Of a DNA stretch of 64,000 nucleotides, positions 25,327 through 34,412 are shown piece after piece. How positions within the stretch are numbered: position 1 is the first letter of the stretch; the number at the start of each line of letters is the position of its first letter. The translations under genes and the position numbers were made by a program. The DNA lies in assembly GCF_014843845.1 (NCBI RefSeq), contig NZ_JHQS01000015.1, forward strand, positions 62,001-126,000. Direction: 5' to 3'. The stretch is from Mesorhizobium amorphae (GTDB taxonomy: Bacteria; Pseudomonadota; Alphaproteobacteria; Rhizobiales; Rhizobiaceae). The notes beneath the pieces were generated by a model. That model was not told the DNA's origin and did not search any database. It was given only the letters and a program-made list of their open reading frames with translations.

Positions 25327-25560
25327 CTACCTCTGAGTGATCGGAAATTGTACTACGTTGCCGTCGCGCTTGCGGGTTTCGATCTCGCGATAGATCAGAA
25401 TGGTCATCGCCATCTCGGCGCTTCCAGCTAGGGATTTTCCTGGCATGGCCTCTAGGAGGCTGTTAAGCGTGTGGTCGTCCATTTTTGCGAGATGGGCTTT
25501 GACAGCCTCAATGGTATCGCCAAGTTCTGCAAGTAATTTGGCTGCAATCTGCATCACCAT
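25327..25560 (-). CDS. Small hypothetical protein (77 aa)
   Basis: MVMQIAAKLLAELGDTIEAV, then HLAKMDDHTLNSLLEAM and IYREIETRKRDGNVVQFP. A regular three-helix composition. No clear ribosome site and no family recognised. The bounding terminator at its 3' end gives modest support. Confidence 0.5.
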   Translation of the reverse strand: MVMQIAAKLLAELGDTIEAVKAHLAKMDDHTLNSLLEAMPGKSLAGSAEMAMTILIYREIETRKRDGNVVQFPITQR

Positions 25561-26078
25561 CGCCGATATGAAAGTGGCCGGTGCTTGTAGCCTGCCGGTC
25601 GAGGATCATATTCGGCCGCAAGGGATGGGAGCAAGCAGATAAACGGGGCTTCCGATGCCTGTATTGAGCTTATGCAGTATGTCGTCGGCCTCTAGCAGCT
25701 TCAGGCCGACCAACAGAACGCCGTCGAGAATCGCCGGCAGCCGGTTCCGCTATGCGCTCGTTGCATGTTGTAGCGCTTGGTGGTCTTGGTCATTGCCTAC
25801 GCCGACTCTTGCTGATCCCGCCAGTTTACGTCCGAACATGCATCATATAGCACGGCCGAGAGGTGGGTGGGCCGTTGTGCCCGGCGTCCAGGAACTTGAG
25901 GACGCCGGGCCTAGCTTGCCGAACGAGAGTGTCATCAAGCGCCCGGCCGATTAACGTTGGTGACTATTCATGAATAAAGCGTGAAGGGGGTCGGTGAAGT
26001 CTGCCTATATGCGCTTCAATCCGTTTCGCGGTCCTATCAGATGGGACGGGACGGGGCCCGTGAAATAGCGCCATTCCC
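25561..26078. other. Intergenic region, possible gene remnants
   Basis: On the minus strand around 25630-25740 a frame reads RLPAILDGVLLVGLKLLEAD without a valid start, which looks like a decayed small gene. A 10-bp hairpin (CCCGGCGTCC/GGACGCCGGG) lies at 25880-25909. Nothing else found. Confidence 0.4.
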
Positions 26079-26348
26079 CTACGGTTCGTCAGCCAGGCAG
26101 TCTTTCGAAGTCATGGCGCGCGCCTCCGACAGCCCGGCTAGACAATCTTCGAGAAGCTCCAGGCGAAACTTGTGCCAACGCAACTGTTGGCCAAGCTGGG
26201 CCATCTTGAACATTCCGACAGCACAAGACGCTTTTTCGGTTAGTTCGCATTGCAGCGAAGCTATCCGCTCTCGCAATTTCACGGCTTCGGCGAGCCGCTG
26301 ATCTCTGACCCAACCCCGACCATGCATGGTCCTTACCCACATGAGCAA
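26079..26348 (-). CDS. Small helical hypothetical protein
   Basis: Up to 89 residues, mostly helical with heptad-like spacing (LAEAVKLRERIASLQCELTE, FRLELLEDCLAGLSEA). An internal ATG at 26327 is an alternative start. No family recognised, no clear ribosome site. Confidence 0.4.
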   Translation of the reverse strand: MLMWVRTMHGRGWVRDQRLAEAVKLRERIASLQCELTEKASCAVGMFKMAQLGQQLRWHKFRLELLEDCLAGLSEARAMTSKDCLADEP

Positions 26349-26916
26349 CCCAGGCAGAAGATAGCGCTGCCGGCGTTAATCAAAGAGATGTTCAATTAGT
26401 ACAATTCTAGCGACTGCTGGCCGGCGGCCAGTGAACAAAGGTCAGGGGCTCGTGTAGTTGCCGTTCCCTTTTATGATGGCTACGCCCTTGCCATGCGTGT
26501 CGAACCATAGCAAGCCGCTCGACCCTGTGAAGCTCCGCGACCGGTTCGGCCCAGATGCGCCGGCAACAGCGCCGCGTTCTTCGAAGCTGTTGAAGCAGAT
26601 GGGCCTGGAGGGCATGGTCTCGAAGCGACGGAGGGTGTGCAGGAGGCCAGGGCGTCCAAGCCAGCGCAGCGGGTGCCGAGCGCCTTTGCCGATGAAGTCG
26701 AATGGTCAAGCCAGGCATCACCGGCCGGGTTAAGTTCCTTCGCGGCGAGCACACGCTACGCCATGCGACAGGACTTCGAGGAAGGAACCTAAGGCGGCCG
26801 GCCAGCTTGTCTCAGCATGAGCGCGCGAGCCCTAGAACGACGGCGTGTCAGCCGTAGCACTCACTTCGACCACACAGTTCTTCGTTCTTCAGGGTCTCGG
26901 CTCCAGGCTAGTAGCG
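26349..26916. other. Region with a degraded ligase-like fragment
   Basis: No intact gene. Holds the frameshifted fragment described at 26458-26792; the remainder shows nothing recognisable. Confidence 0.4.
26458..26792 (+). pseudogene. Possible degraded ATP-dependent DNA ligase (LigD-like) fragment
   Basis: Short matches appear in successive frames: FYDGYALAMRVE, GNSAAFFEAVEADG, then LEGMVSKRR in another frame, and finally GRVKFLRGEHTLRHAT. GLEGxVSKR is a hallmark of LigD-type ligases and the order agrees with that family. Frames change at least twice, so no functional protein is possible. Confidence 0.4.
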
Positions 26917-27207
26917 CTACTTCAATTGCAGAACGATCGAGCCCTCAGAGACTGCGGGTGCGCCGACGCCAGTGTTGGACGCGTTCTCCTTGATCCAGTC
27001 TCTCGCTTTCTGGAGGCTTTCATCCGTGCCGGCCTTGTTAGTGCAGACCGTAACGGAAATGCCGCCATCTGCCGTGCGGATGAGCGAGTAACTCACAAAT
27101 CCCTTCACCGACCGTATGAGGCTCTCAACTTCCGTCTTGCGCTTCTCCAGCACGTCGAAAAGCTCTTTCGCTCCCTTGCCAGAATAAGTTCTTACGATTG
27201 CGTGCAT
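26917..27207 (-). CDS. Small conserved protein, ferredoxin-like (ABM-type) fold suspected
   Basis: About 96 residues: MHAIVRTYSGKGAKELFDVL, VESLIRSVKGFVSYSLIRTA, GGISVTVCTNKAGTDESLQK, ARDWIKEN. The beta-alpha-beta pattern resembles small antibiotic-monooxygenase-like or stress proteins widespread in rhizobia. GGGAGG seven bases before ATG 27207 favours that start over ATG 27213. Function unknown. Confidence 0.7.
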   Translation of the reverse strand: MHAIVRTYSGKGAKELFDVLEKRKTEVESLIRSVKGFVSYSLIRTADGGISVTVCTNKAGTDESLQKARDWIKENASNTGVGAPAVSEGSIVLQLK

Positions 27208-27371
27208 GCCCATTCCTCCCTTTGGCCATCCACCCGCGATAAATTATACTCTCCCCGCCCGTGATTTCCAAATCTAGGTCCCGCGCCCCCGGCTCTGTCC
27301 GGACGGCGCCGCCGCCAGCGGTCGATAGCTGCGGCATCCCTATCCCTTCCTGTTGCACTGCGCTGTTTGGG

Positions 27372-27593
27372 TCATTTCTTAAGCCGTACCCCGGCGCCGC
27401 CGCCATTCTCGGCGATGAACTCGACGCCGGCCGATTCGAGGGCGCGGCGGATGGCTTCAACAGTTCTTTCCTTCAGTTCCTCGCCAGCTTCGAACCGAGA
27501 AATCGTGGCCTGCGCCACCTTTGCGATAGCAGCCAATTCCCTCACGCCCAGGCCTAGCGCAACCCGTGCCATCTTGCATTGAACAGGCAGCAT
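27372..27593 (-). CDS. XRE-family transcriptional regulator
   Basis: A 73-residue helix-turn-helix protein: CKMARVALGLGVRELAAIAK, VAQATISRFEAGEELKERTV, then EAIRRALESAGVEFI. This is the HTH_3 fold nearly alone. It is transcribed away from the gene at 27683, and the 89-base gap between them holds direct repeats that look like its operators. It is the best candidate for the element's repressor. Confidence 0.85.
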   Translation of the reverse strand: MLPVQCKMARVALGLGVRELAAIAKVAQATISRFEAGEELKERTVEAIRRALESAGVEFIAENGGGAGVRLKK

Positions 27594-27601
27594 TATAACC
27601 C

Positions 27602-27641
27602 CGTTATCATTTTAGGTTGACGTTATCACGCCGTGACGTTA
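27602..27641. promoter_or_regulatory. Putative XRE operator and divergent promoter
   Basis: CGTTATCA occurs at 27602-27609 and 27621-27628; TGACGTTA occurs at 27618-27625 and 27634-27641. TTGACG (27617-27622) with TTAAAA (27639-27644), 16 bases apart, could be a plus-strand promoter covered by these repeats. Confidence 0.5.
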
Positions 27642-27682
27642 AAAGAACAGTGTAGTCTTTTTATAACACGGGAGCAAATCCA

Positions 27683-28093
27683 ATGCCGAACACACAAGTT
27701 CGGGCAGCCGCCGAAGGCATGCCCGCAATCAACCTAAGCCGCCGCCTAGCCCTCTTGGGCGGGCTATCTGCCGCCGCAGCGCTTGCTGCCATACCGAGGG
27801 CACAAGCCGAGGGCCATGACCCGCTGCTCGACGCCATCAACGCCTATCGCGCCGGCTTGGCCGACTTCAACGCCTATTCACCCGAAGATGACGATGCGGC
27901 CGACGCCTATGCCGACCAGTCCTATGGACCGCCCATGACGGCGCTCGGTGAGTGGGAAGCGCCGGCAACGACCCGCGCGGGCGCCATGGAGGCCCTACGG
28001 CTCATCGCCGAGGAGAATAGCCTGTTCGTCGGTAGCCCGTTGGTGGAGCCGTTGCTGGCCGCTGCGCTGGCCTATTTCGAGGCACAGTCATGA
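27683..28093 (+). CDS. Exported protein with Tat-like signal, unknown function
   Basis: A 136-residue protein. Residues 18-43 read LSRRLALLGGLSAAAALAAI then PRAQA, a twin-arginine-like signal with a short hydrophobic core and AQA cleavage site. The mature part is helical with AYSPEDDDAADAYADQ and ENSLFVGSPLVEPLLAAALAYF. Similar short proteins occur in rhizobial prophage regions. ATGA overlap with the next gene. Confidence 0.65.
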   Translation: MPNTQVRAAAEGMPAINLSRRLALLGGLSAAAALAAIPRAQAEGHDPLLDAINAYRAGLADFNAYSPEDDDAADAYADQSYGPPMTALGEWEAPATTRAGAMEALRLIAEENSLFVGSPLVEPLLAAALAYFEAQS

Positions 28094-28683
28094 AACACCA
28101 GACAGTGTTCATCGGCATGACGCCGACCCTGCGCCTACGGATCGAAACGACGATCGAGAACCTGCTCAGGCTGCTCGACGAGATCGACGGCGACGAAAAC
28201 TTTGAGCCGGATCACGCTGGCTTTGACCCGCGCTTCATGGATGATCGCGAGGAGGATCACGAATTGGAGCAGGACAACTGCGACGACGAGGACGGCGGCG
28301 ACACCGAGCCGAACGGCGATGAGACTGACCATAGCGCCAACGAGGATGACATGGGGACGTGCGACGAGCGCGACCCCGCCGCAGCACCCATGGCCAGAAA
28401 GGCAATGCAGCGGCTTCGGGAAATCCAGGACAGTCAAAAAATGCTGGTGTCGCCAATGAGCCGTTTTGTCGATCACCGCGATATGACAGCGGCAGATATC
28501 ATGGACTGCAGCTGCGAGGCGTTGGCCATCATCCACCTTTGCGAAACTGCCGCTTGGGCGCTTCAGAATGGCGGAGGCAATGCCGCAGGGCTCGCGGACG
28601 CCATAGGGTCCGGGCTCAAGCTGGCATATGCCTTGCTGGAACCCGTCCACGAAGCTCTCGCAAGCCATGAGGGCCGACCGTAA
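28090..28683 (+). CDS. Acidic element protein, unknown function
   Basis: A 197-residue protein coupled to the previous gene. Residues 30-100 are very acidic (EEDHELEQDNCDDEDGGDTE), followed by a helical region with two Cys (MDCSCEALAIIHLCETAAWAL). The N-terminal IENLLRLLDEIDGD pattern is typical of small proteins in rhizobial phage-like regions. Might be a nucleic-acid mimic, which is speculation from charge alone. A terminator follows. Confidence 0.65.
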   Translation: MKHQTVFIGMTPTLRLRIETTIENLLRLLDEIDGDENFEPDHAGFDPRFMDDREEDHELEQDNCDDEDGGDTEPNGDETDHSANEDDMGTCDERDPAAAPMARKAMQRLREIQDSQKMLVSPMSRFVDHRDMTAADIMDCSCEALAIIHLCETAAWALQNGGGNAAGLADAIGSGLKLAYALLEPVHEALASHEGRP

Positions 28684-28710
28684 ACGTCACGGAAAACTTT
28701 TCCACCACGC

Positions 28711-28742
28711 AAGCCCGCTGCCTCACGGTGGCGGGCTTTTTG
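28711..28742 (+). terminator. Rho-independent terminator at right end of element
   Basis: AGCCCGC pairs with GCGGGCT and is followed by five T residues, 28 bases after the acidic gene ends. Confidence 0.7.
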
Positions 28743-28759
28743 TTAGCCCTCCGTTAGCC
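28741..28759 (+). repeat. Putative integrase arm-type site, right
   Basis: TGTTAGCC-CT-CCGTTAGCC, matching 11896-11914 except for two spacer bases. It lies 70 bases inside the right att repeat. Confidence 0.6.
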
Positions 28760-28829
28760 TTGTCAGTTTTCGGCAGGAAAGTCGTTTCGGAAGCGAAACT
28801 TTATCTCGTTGTTTCCGCTTAGGAATTTG

Positions 28830-28905
28830 TGGTGAGCGCGTCGGGGTTCGAACCCGAGACCTACTGATTAAAAGTCAGTTGCTCTACCGGCTGAGCTACG
28901 CGCTC
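28830..28905 (-). tRNA. tRNA-Lys (anticodon TTT), with encoded CCA
   Basis: Complete cloverleaf on the minus strand: acceptor GAGCGCG with CGCGCTC, D-arm GCTC-AGCCGGTAGA-GC, anticodon arm with loop CTTTTAA, T-arm with TTCGAAC loop, discriminator A and CCA. The first 49 bases on the plus strand (28830-28878) are the right att repeat, so the 3' portion was supplied by the element and the tRNA remains intact. Confidence 0.98.
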
Positions 28906-29209
28906 CCGCGGGCGCGAAAAGGCCGCCCTCGAAATTGCGCGGAACATAGGGAGAGTGCACCGGCCGGTCAACCGGAAAAAGCGGGGCATGGAAGGCGGAT
29001 TTTCCCGGGGCTCGGCTCGGTGCCACCGGGCTTTGGGTGCCGCCCAGACCGCGGGCAGCGGCAGGGCCTGAAGCGGTGGTTTCGCGGCCTGTGCCTCGGC
29101 AAGCAACGCATGCGAAAACAATCACTTGCAATCCTGGCGGGAACAATTGCCCGGCCTGCCCGTTTCCTTGCCACAAGGGACGTCAACCGCCTCTTTCAAG
29201 GAGAAGACC
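28906..29209. other. Intergenic region between tRNA-Lys and BA14K gene
   Basis: Should hold the tRNA promoter (minus) and the promoter of the BA14K gene (plus). I see no strong repeat or hairpin. Confidence 0.4.
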
Positions 29210-29668
29210 ATGAACAGGATCATATCGGGTCTGCTGGCGACAACCCTGTCCGCTTCGTTCGTTGCGGCCGAGATCGTCCCGGTCAATGCGCAGCCGAGCT
29301 ATGTGCCGATGGGGCAAGGGCTCTCATCGGACGTGCAGACCGTGCAGTACCAGGAATGGCGGAGAAACCGTAACTTCAACCGCAACCGCACCTTTTCCCG
29401 CAATGACGGCATGTATTGGAACGGTCATCGCGGCTACCGGGAATACCGTCGCGGCTATCGCCGTCACGGCGACTTCTGGTTCCCGCTTGCTGCTTTTGCG
29501 ACTGGCGCATTGATCACCGGCGCCATCATCAACAACCAGAACCGGGTCTATCGCGGCGGCGACGCGCATGTGCAGTGGTGCTACGACCGATACAGAAGCT
29601 ATCGCGCATCGGACAACACCTTCCAGCCTTATGACGGCCCGCGTCAGCAGTGCTATTCGCCTTACTAG
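29210..29668 (+). CDS. BA14K family exported protein
   Basis: A 152-residue protein. A signal peptide (MNRIISGLLATTLSASFVAA) is followed by an Arg/Tyr/Asn-rich basic region (NRNFNRNRTFSRN, YREYRRGYRRHG), one hydrophobic segment (AAFATGALITGAII) and the C-terminal BA14K core HVQWCYDRYRSYRASDNTFQ with a final Cys. BA14K proteins were first described as Brucella immunoreactive proteins and are common in rhizobia; a role in envelope integrity and lectin-like activity has been proposed. AAGGAG lies upstream of the ATG. Confidence 0.93.
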   Translation: MNRIISGLLATTLSASFVAAEIVPVNAQPSYVPMGQGLSSDVQTVQYQEWRRNRNFNRNRTFSRNDGMYWNGHRGYREYRRGYRRHGDFWFPLAAFATGALITGAIINNQNRVYRGGDAHVQWCYDRYRSYRASDNTFQPYDGPRQQCYSPY

Positions 29669-29742
29669 CGGGCGGATCGAACACGGGAGGCTGATGGAAG
29701 CCCGTGCCGGCGACGGTGCGGGCTTGCGTTTTGCCGGCAGAA

Positions 29743-31236
<1,494 letters not shown>

Positions 31237-31333
31237 TGTCCCTCCCGGGGTAGTCTTTTACACAAACAGGGGAGACGGCAAGATGCCGCCTCCCCCGATC
31301 TATGCGATGCCGGCGCGTACGCCAGCACCAAAA

Positions 31334-33058
31334 CTACTTCTGCCAGCTCTTCACCAGTTCGTCGTAGTTGATGGTGACCGGCTTTTCCTTCTCGTTCTCG
31401 ATCTTGAGCTGAGGCGCGAGATGGCCGTTCTTGACCGCGTCGGCGTTCCAGTAGGCGAGGTCATGCTCTTCGGCCATCTTCGGACCGATGTCGCCCTGGA
31501 TGCCTGCCTTTTCCAGGCGTTCCAGTACCTTCTCCTGCTCGGCGCAGAGCGAGTCCATTGCTTCCTGCGGCGTCTTGGCCCCGGATGCCGCGTCGCCGAT
31601 CGCCTGCCACCAAAGCTGGGCGAGCTTCGGATAGTCGGGTATGTTGGTGCCGGTCGGCGACCACTGCACGCGGGCCGGCGAGCGGTAGAACTCGATCAGG
31701 CCGCCGAGCTTCGGAGCGCGGTCCGTGAAGCTCTTGTGCTGGACCGTGCTTTCGCGGATCAGCGTCAGGCCGACGTGGCTTTTCTTCACGTCCACTGTCT
31801 TCGACGTCACGAACTGAGCGTAAAGCCAGGCGGCCTTGGCGCGATCGTCAGGGGTGGACTTGAGCAGCGTCCAGGAACCCACGTCCTGATAGCCGAGCTT
31901 CATGCCGTCCTTCCAGTAGACGCCATGCGGCGACGGGGCAAAGCGCCATTTCGGCGTGCCGTCCGCGTTCACCACCGGCAGGCCATCCTTGACGAATGAA
32001 GCTGTGAAGGCGGTGTAGGTGAACATCTGCTGTGCGACCATGCCCTGCGACGGGACGGGGCCGGATTCGCTGAAGGTCATGCCCTGGGCTTCCGGCGGCG
32101 CATAGGCCTTCATCCAGTCGAGATATTTCTGGATAGAGTAGACAGACGCAGGGCCATTCGTGTCGCCGCCGCGCGCGACGCAGGAGCCGACCGGCTGCGA
32201 TTTCTCGTTGACCTTGATGCCCCATTCGTCGACCGGAAGACCGTTCGGCAGGCCCTTGTCGCCATTGCCGGCCATGGATAGCCAGGCATCAGTGAACCGC
32301 CAGCCGAGCGACGGATCCTTCTTGCCGTAGTCCATGTGGCCATAGACCTTCTTGCCGTCGATCTCGCGGCCGGTGAAGAATTCGGCGATGTCCTCATAGG
32401 CCGACCAGTTGACGGGAACGCCGAGGTCGTAGCCGTACTTGGCCTTGAAATCGGCCTTGTTCTTCTCGTCATTGAACCAGTCGTAGCGGAACCAGTAGAG
32501 GTTCGCGAACTGCTGGTCGGGCAGCTGGTAGAGGTCGCCGTCCGGAGCGGTGGTGAACTTGGTGCCGATGAAGTCGGCGAGATCGAGGTTCGGGTTGGTG
32601 ACGTCCTTGCCCTCGTTGGCCATCCACTTGGTCAGGCTGCGCGCCTGCTGGTAGCGCCAATGGGTGCCGATCAGGTCGGAGTCGTTGACATAGGCGTCGT
32701 AGACGTTCTCGCCCGACTGCATCTGCGTCTGCAGTTTCTCAATGACGTCGCCCTCGCCGATCTCATCATGCGTGATCTTGATTCCGGTGATGGCGGTAAA
32801 GGCCGGGGCGAGCACTTTCGCTTCGTAGTCGTGGGTGGCGATTGGCTCGGAGACGACCTTGATGTCCATGCCGGCGAACGGCTTCGCGGCATCGATGAAC
32901 CATTGCATCTCGGCTTCCTGGGCGCCGCGATCGAGCGTCGACAAGTCCTTGATTTCGGTATCGAGGAAGGTCTTGGCTTCATCCATTCCGGCGTAGGCCT
33001 GGCCTGCTCCCCAGAGCAGGACAAGCGCAGTCGTTGATGTTAAAAATTGCCTTCGCAT
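31334..33058 (-). CDS. glpV: Glycerol ABC transporter substrate-binding protein
   Basis: A 574-residue periplasmic binding protein with signal peptide MRRQFLTSTTALVLLWGAGQ then AYAG. It is larger than most sugar-binding proteins and matches the large extracellular solute-binding protein of the rhizobial glycerol system. GGAGGAAAC before ATG 33058 fixes the start. It delivers glycerol to the GlpP/GlpQ permeases energised by GlpS/GlpT encoded upstream. Role is inferred mainly from the operon, which matches the glpRDSTPQUVK set described in Rhizobium leguminosarum. Confidence 0.93.
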   Translation of the reverse strand: MRRQFLTSTTALVLLWGAGQAYAGMDEAKTFLDTEIKDLSTLDRGAQEAEMQWFIDAAKPFAGMDIKVVSEPIATHDYEAKVLAPAFTAITGIKITHDEIGEGDVIEKLQTQMQSGENVYDAYVNDSDLIGTHWRYQQARSLTKWMANEGKDVTNPNLDLADFIGTKFTTAPDGDLYQLPDQQFANLYWFRYDWFNDEKNKADFKAKYGYDLGVPVNWSAYEDIAEFFTGREIDGKKVYGHMDYGKKDPSLGWRFTDAWLSMAGNGDKGLPNGLPVDEWGIKVNEKSQPVGSCVARGGDTNGPASVYSIQKYLDWMKAYAPPEAQGMTFSESGPVPSQGMVAQQMFTYTAFTASFVKDGLPVVNADGTPKWRFAPSPHGVYWKDGMKLGYQDVGSWTLLKSTPDDRAKAAWLYAQFVTSKTVDVKKSHVGLTLIRESTVQHKSFTDRAPKLGGLIEFYRSPARVQWSPTGTNIPDYPKLAQLWWQAIGDAASGAKTPQEAMDSLCAEQEKVLERLEKAGIQGDIGPKMAEEHDLAYWNADAVKNGHLAPQLKIENEKEKPVTINYDELVKSWQK

Positions 33059-33136
33059 TAGTTTCCTCCACTTTTCAGGTTTCAAGTGCGATCTGGAGCG
33101 GTCGCTGGCACGCGTCCGCTCCAACAGTTTCCCCCT

Positions 33137-33418
33137 CTATACGTAGCGGAACACGCCGACGGCGTAGACCACGGAGAGAGCGAGAGCCCACCACAGGTTG
33201 GGTCCGACAAGACCCAGCCAAGCGAGATGGATAAAGGCGCTGCCGAGCAGCGAAACAAAGAGGCGATCGCCGCGCGTCGTCTCGAAGCGCAGGACACCGA
33301 TACGGGGATTGCCGCCCGGCGAGGCGTATTCCCAGACCGCCATGCCGCACAGCAGCACCAGGATCGTGATGAAAAACAGCGCCGTCGGTAGCGTCCATGC
33401 CATCCAGGTCAGATTCAT
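33137..33418 (-). CDS. glpU: Small membrane protein of the glycerol transporter operon (DUF2160-like)
   Basis: A 93-residue protein with three hydrophobic segments (WTLPTALFFITILVLLCGMA, LFVSLLGSAFIHLAWLGLVG, LALSVVYAVGVF). It is in the position of glpU, between permease glpQ and the binding protein gene. ATG 33418 begins MNLTWMAWT; the frame extends upstream through a duplicated glpQ end, which is not coding for this protein. Its role is unknown, possibly accessory to the transporter. Confidence 0.85.
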   Translation of the reverse strand: MNLTWMAWTLPTALFFITILVLLCGMAVWEYASPGGNPRIGVLRFETTRGDRLFVSLLGSAFIHLAWLGLVGPNLWWALALSVVYAVGVFRYV

Positions 33419-33422
33419 GGTC

Positions 33423-33491
33423 AAACCCTCCCCAGGGCAAAGCCCTTGGCGATGGTGTTGCGCACGAACTCTTGCGTTCGTTTCATCATAC
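33423..33491 (-). other. Mini-frame made by duplication of the glpQ 3' end
   Basis: About 45 bases of the glpQ terminus (near 33487-33531) recur at 33424-33468 with few changes. On the minus strand this gives a 22-codon frame starting MMKRTQEFVRN and ending AKGFALGRV, the same last residues as GlpQ. Its ATG overlaps the glpQ stop. Confidence 0.6.
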
Positions 33492-34409
33492 CCTCCCCAG
33501 GGCAAAGCCCTTGGCGATGTAGTTGCGGACGAACCAGATCACGAGCGCGCCTGGAAGGATGGTGAGCACGCCGGCGGCGGCGAGCACGCCCCAGTCGAGG
33601 CCCGAGGCCGAGACCGTTCGCGTCATGATCGCCGCGATCGGCTTTGCGGCGGTCGTCGTCAAGGTACGTGCGATCAGCAGCTCAACCCATGAGAACATGA
33701 AGCAGAAGAAGCAGGCCACGCCGATGCCGCTGGCGATCAGCGGCATGAATATCTTCAGGAAGAAGCGCGGAAAGGAATAGCCGTCGATATAGGCCGTCTC
33801 GTCGATCTCCTTCGGAACGCCGGACATGAAACCTTCGAGGATCCAGACCGCCAGCGGCACGTTGAACAGGCAGTGCGCCAGCGCCACGGCGATATGGGTG
33901 TCGATCAGGCCGAAGGCCGAATAGAGCTGGAAGAACGGCAGCGCGAACACCGCCGGCGGCGCCATGCGGTTGGTCAGGAGCCAGAAGAAGAGGTGCTTGT
34001 CGCCGAGGAACCGGTAGCGCGAGAAGGCGTAGGCCGCAGGCAGCGCCACCGAAACCGAGATCACCATGTTCATGACGACATAGATGATCGAATTGATGTA
34101 GCCCCTGTACCAGGAAGGGTCGGTGAAGATCACCATGTAGTTGGCGATGGTCGGGTTCTTCGGCCACAGCGAAAAGGCGCCCAGGATCTCCTGATTGGTC
34201 TTGAAGCTCATATTGACCAGCCAGTAGATCGGCAACATCAGAACGATGATGTAGATCGTCGGCACAAGCCACCAGAACCGGGATTCTTCGCCGCGCCGCC
34301 GCATCAGCCGCGCGATCTGGTCCTGCGACAGGGTGCTGGCGAGCCCGTCCGAAACCGTCGTCTCACTCACTCGGTCCTGCCTCGTCGTTCTTTCGTTGGC
34401 GCCGCTCAT
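33486..34409 (-). CDS. glpQ: Glycerol ABC transporter permease
   Basis: A 307-residue MalG-type inner-membrane permease with six hydrophobic segments. The coupling loop for the ATPase shows EIDETAYIDGYSFPRFFLKI (EAA motif with conserved Gly). N-terminal 45 residues are hydrophilic. Named after the R. leguminosarum glycerol system and not to be confused with glycerophosphodiesterase GlpQ. It is separated by three bases from glpP, its partner. Its last 45 bases are duplicated just downstream. Confidence 0.93.
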   Translation of the reverse strand: MSGANERTTRQDRVSETTVSDGLASTLSQDQIARLMRRRGEESRFWWLVPTIYIIVLMLPIYWLVNMSFKTNQEILGAFSLWPKNPTIANYMVIFTDPSWYRGYINSIIYVVMNMVISVSVALPAAYAFSRYRFLGDKHLFFWLLTNRMAPPAVFALPFFQLYSAFGLIDTHIAVALAHCLFNVPLAVWILEGFMSGVPKEIDETAYIDGYSFPRFFLKIFMPLIASGIGVACFFCFMFSWVELLIARTLTTTAAKPIAAIMTRTVSASGLDWGVLAAAGVLTILPGALVIWFVRNYIAKGFALGRV

Positions 34410-34412
34410 CTC

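Larger units (their letters stand above)
11731..28878. mobile_element. tRNA-Lys integrated element, phage-satellite-like (17.1 kb)
   Basis: Bounded by a perfect 49-bp direct repeat (11731-11779 and 28830-28878) that matches the 3' part of tRNA-Lys(TTT) including the encoded CCA. A tyrosine integrase lies 150 bases inside the left end and reads inward. A second repeat pair at 11896-11914 and 28741-28759 looks like integrase arm sites. The left half is a compact plus-strand operon of overlapping genes (integrase to DUF2460 protein). The right half is gene-poor with many hairpins, small genes and a divergent XRE regulator. Phage-like parts include a terminase small subunit and a DUF2460 tail protein, but no portal, capsid, large terminase or lysis genes were found. 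Confidence 0.9.

Noticed and set aside
11731..28878. Classification as an ICE or conjugative island
   Set aside because: No relaxase, type IV secretion or coupling protein genes are seen; phage-type genes predominate.
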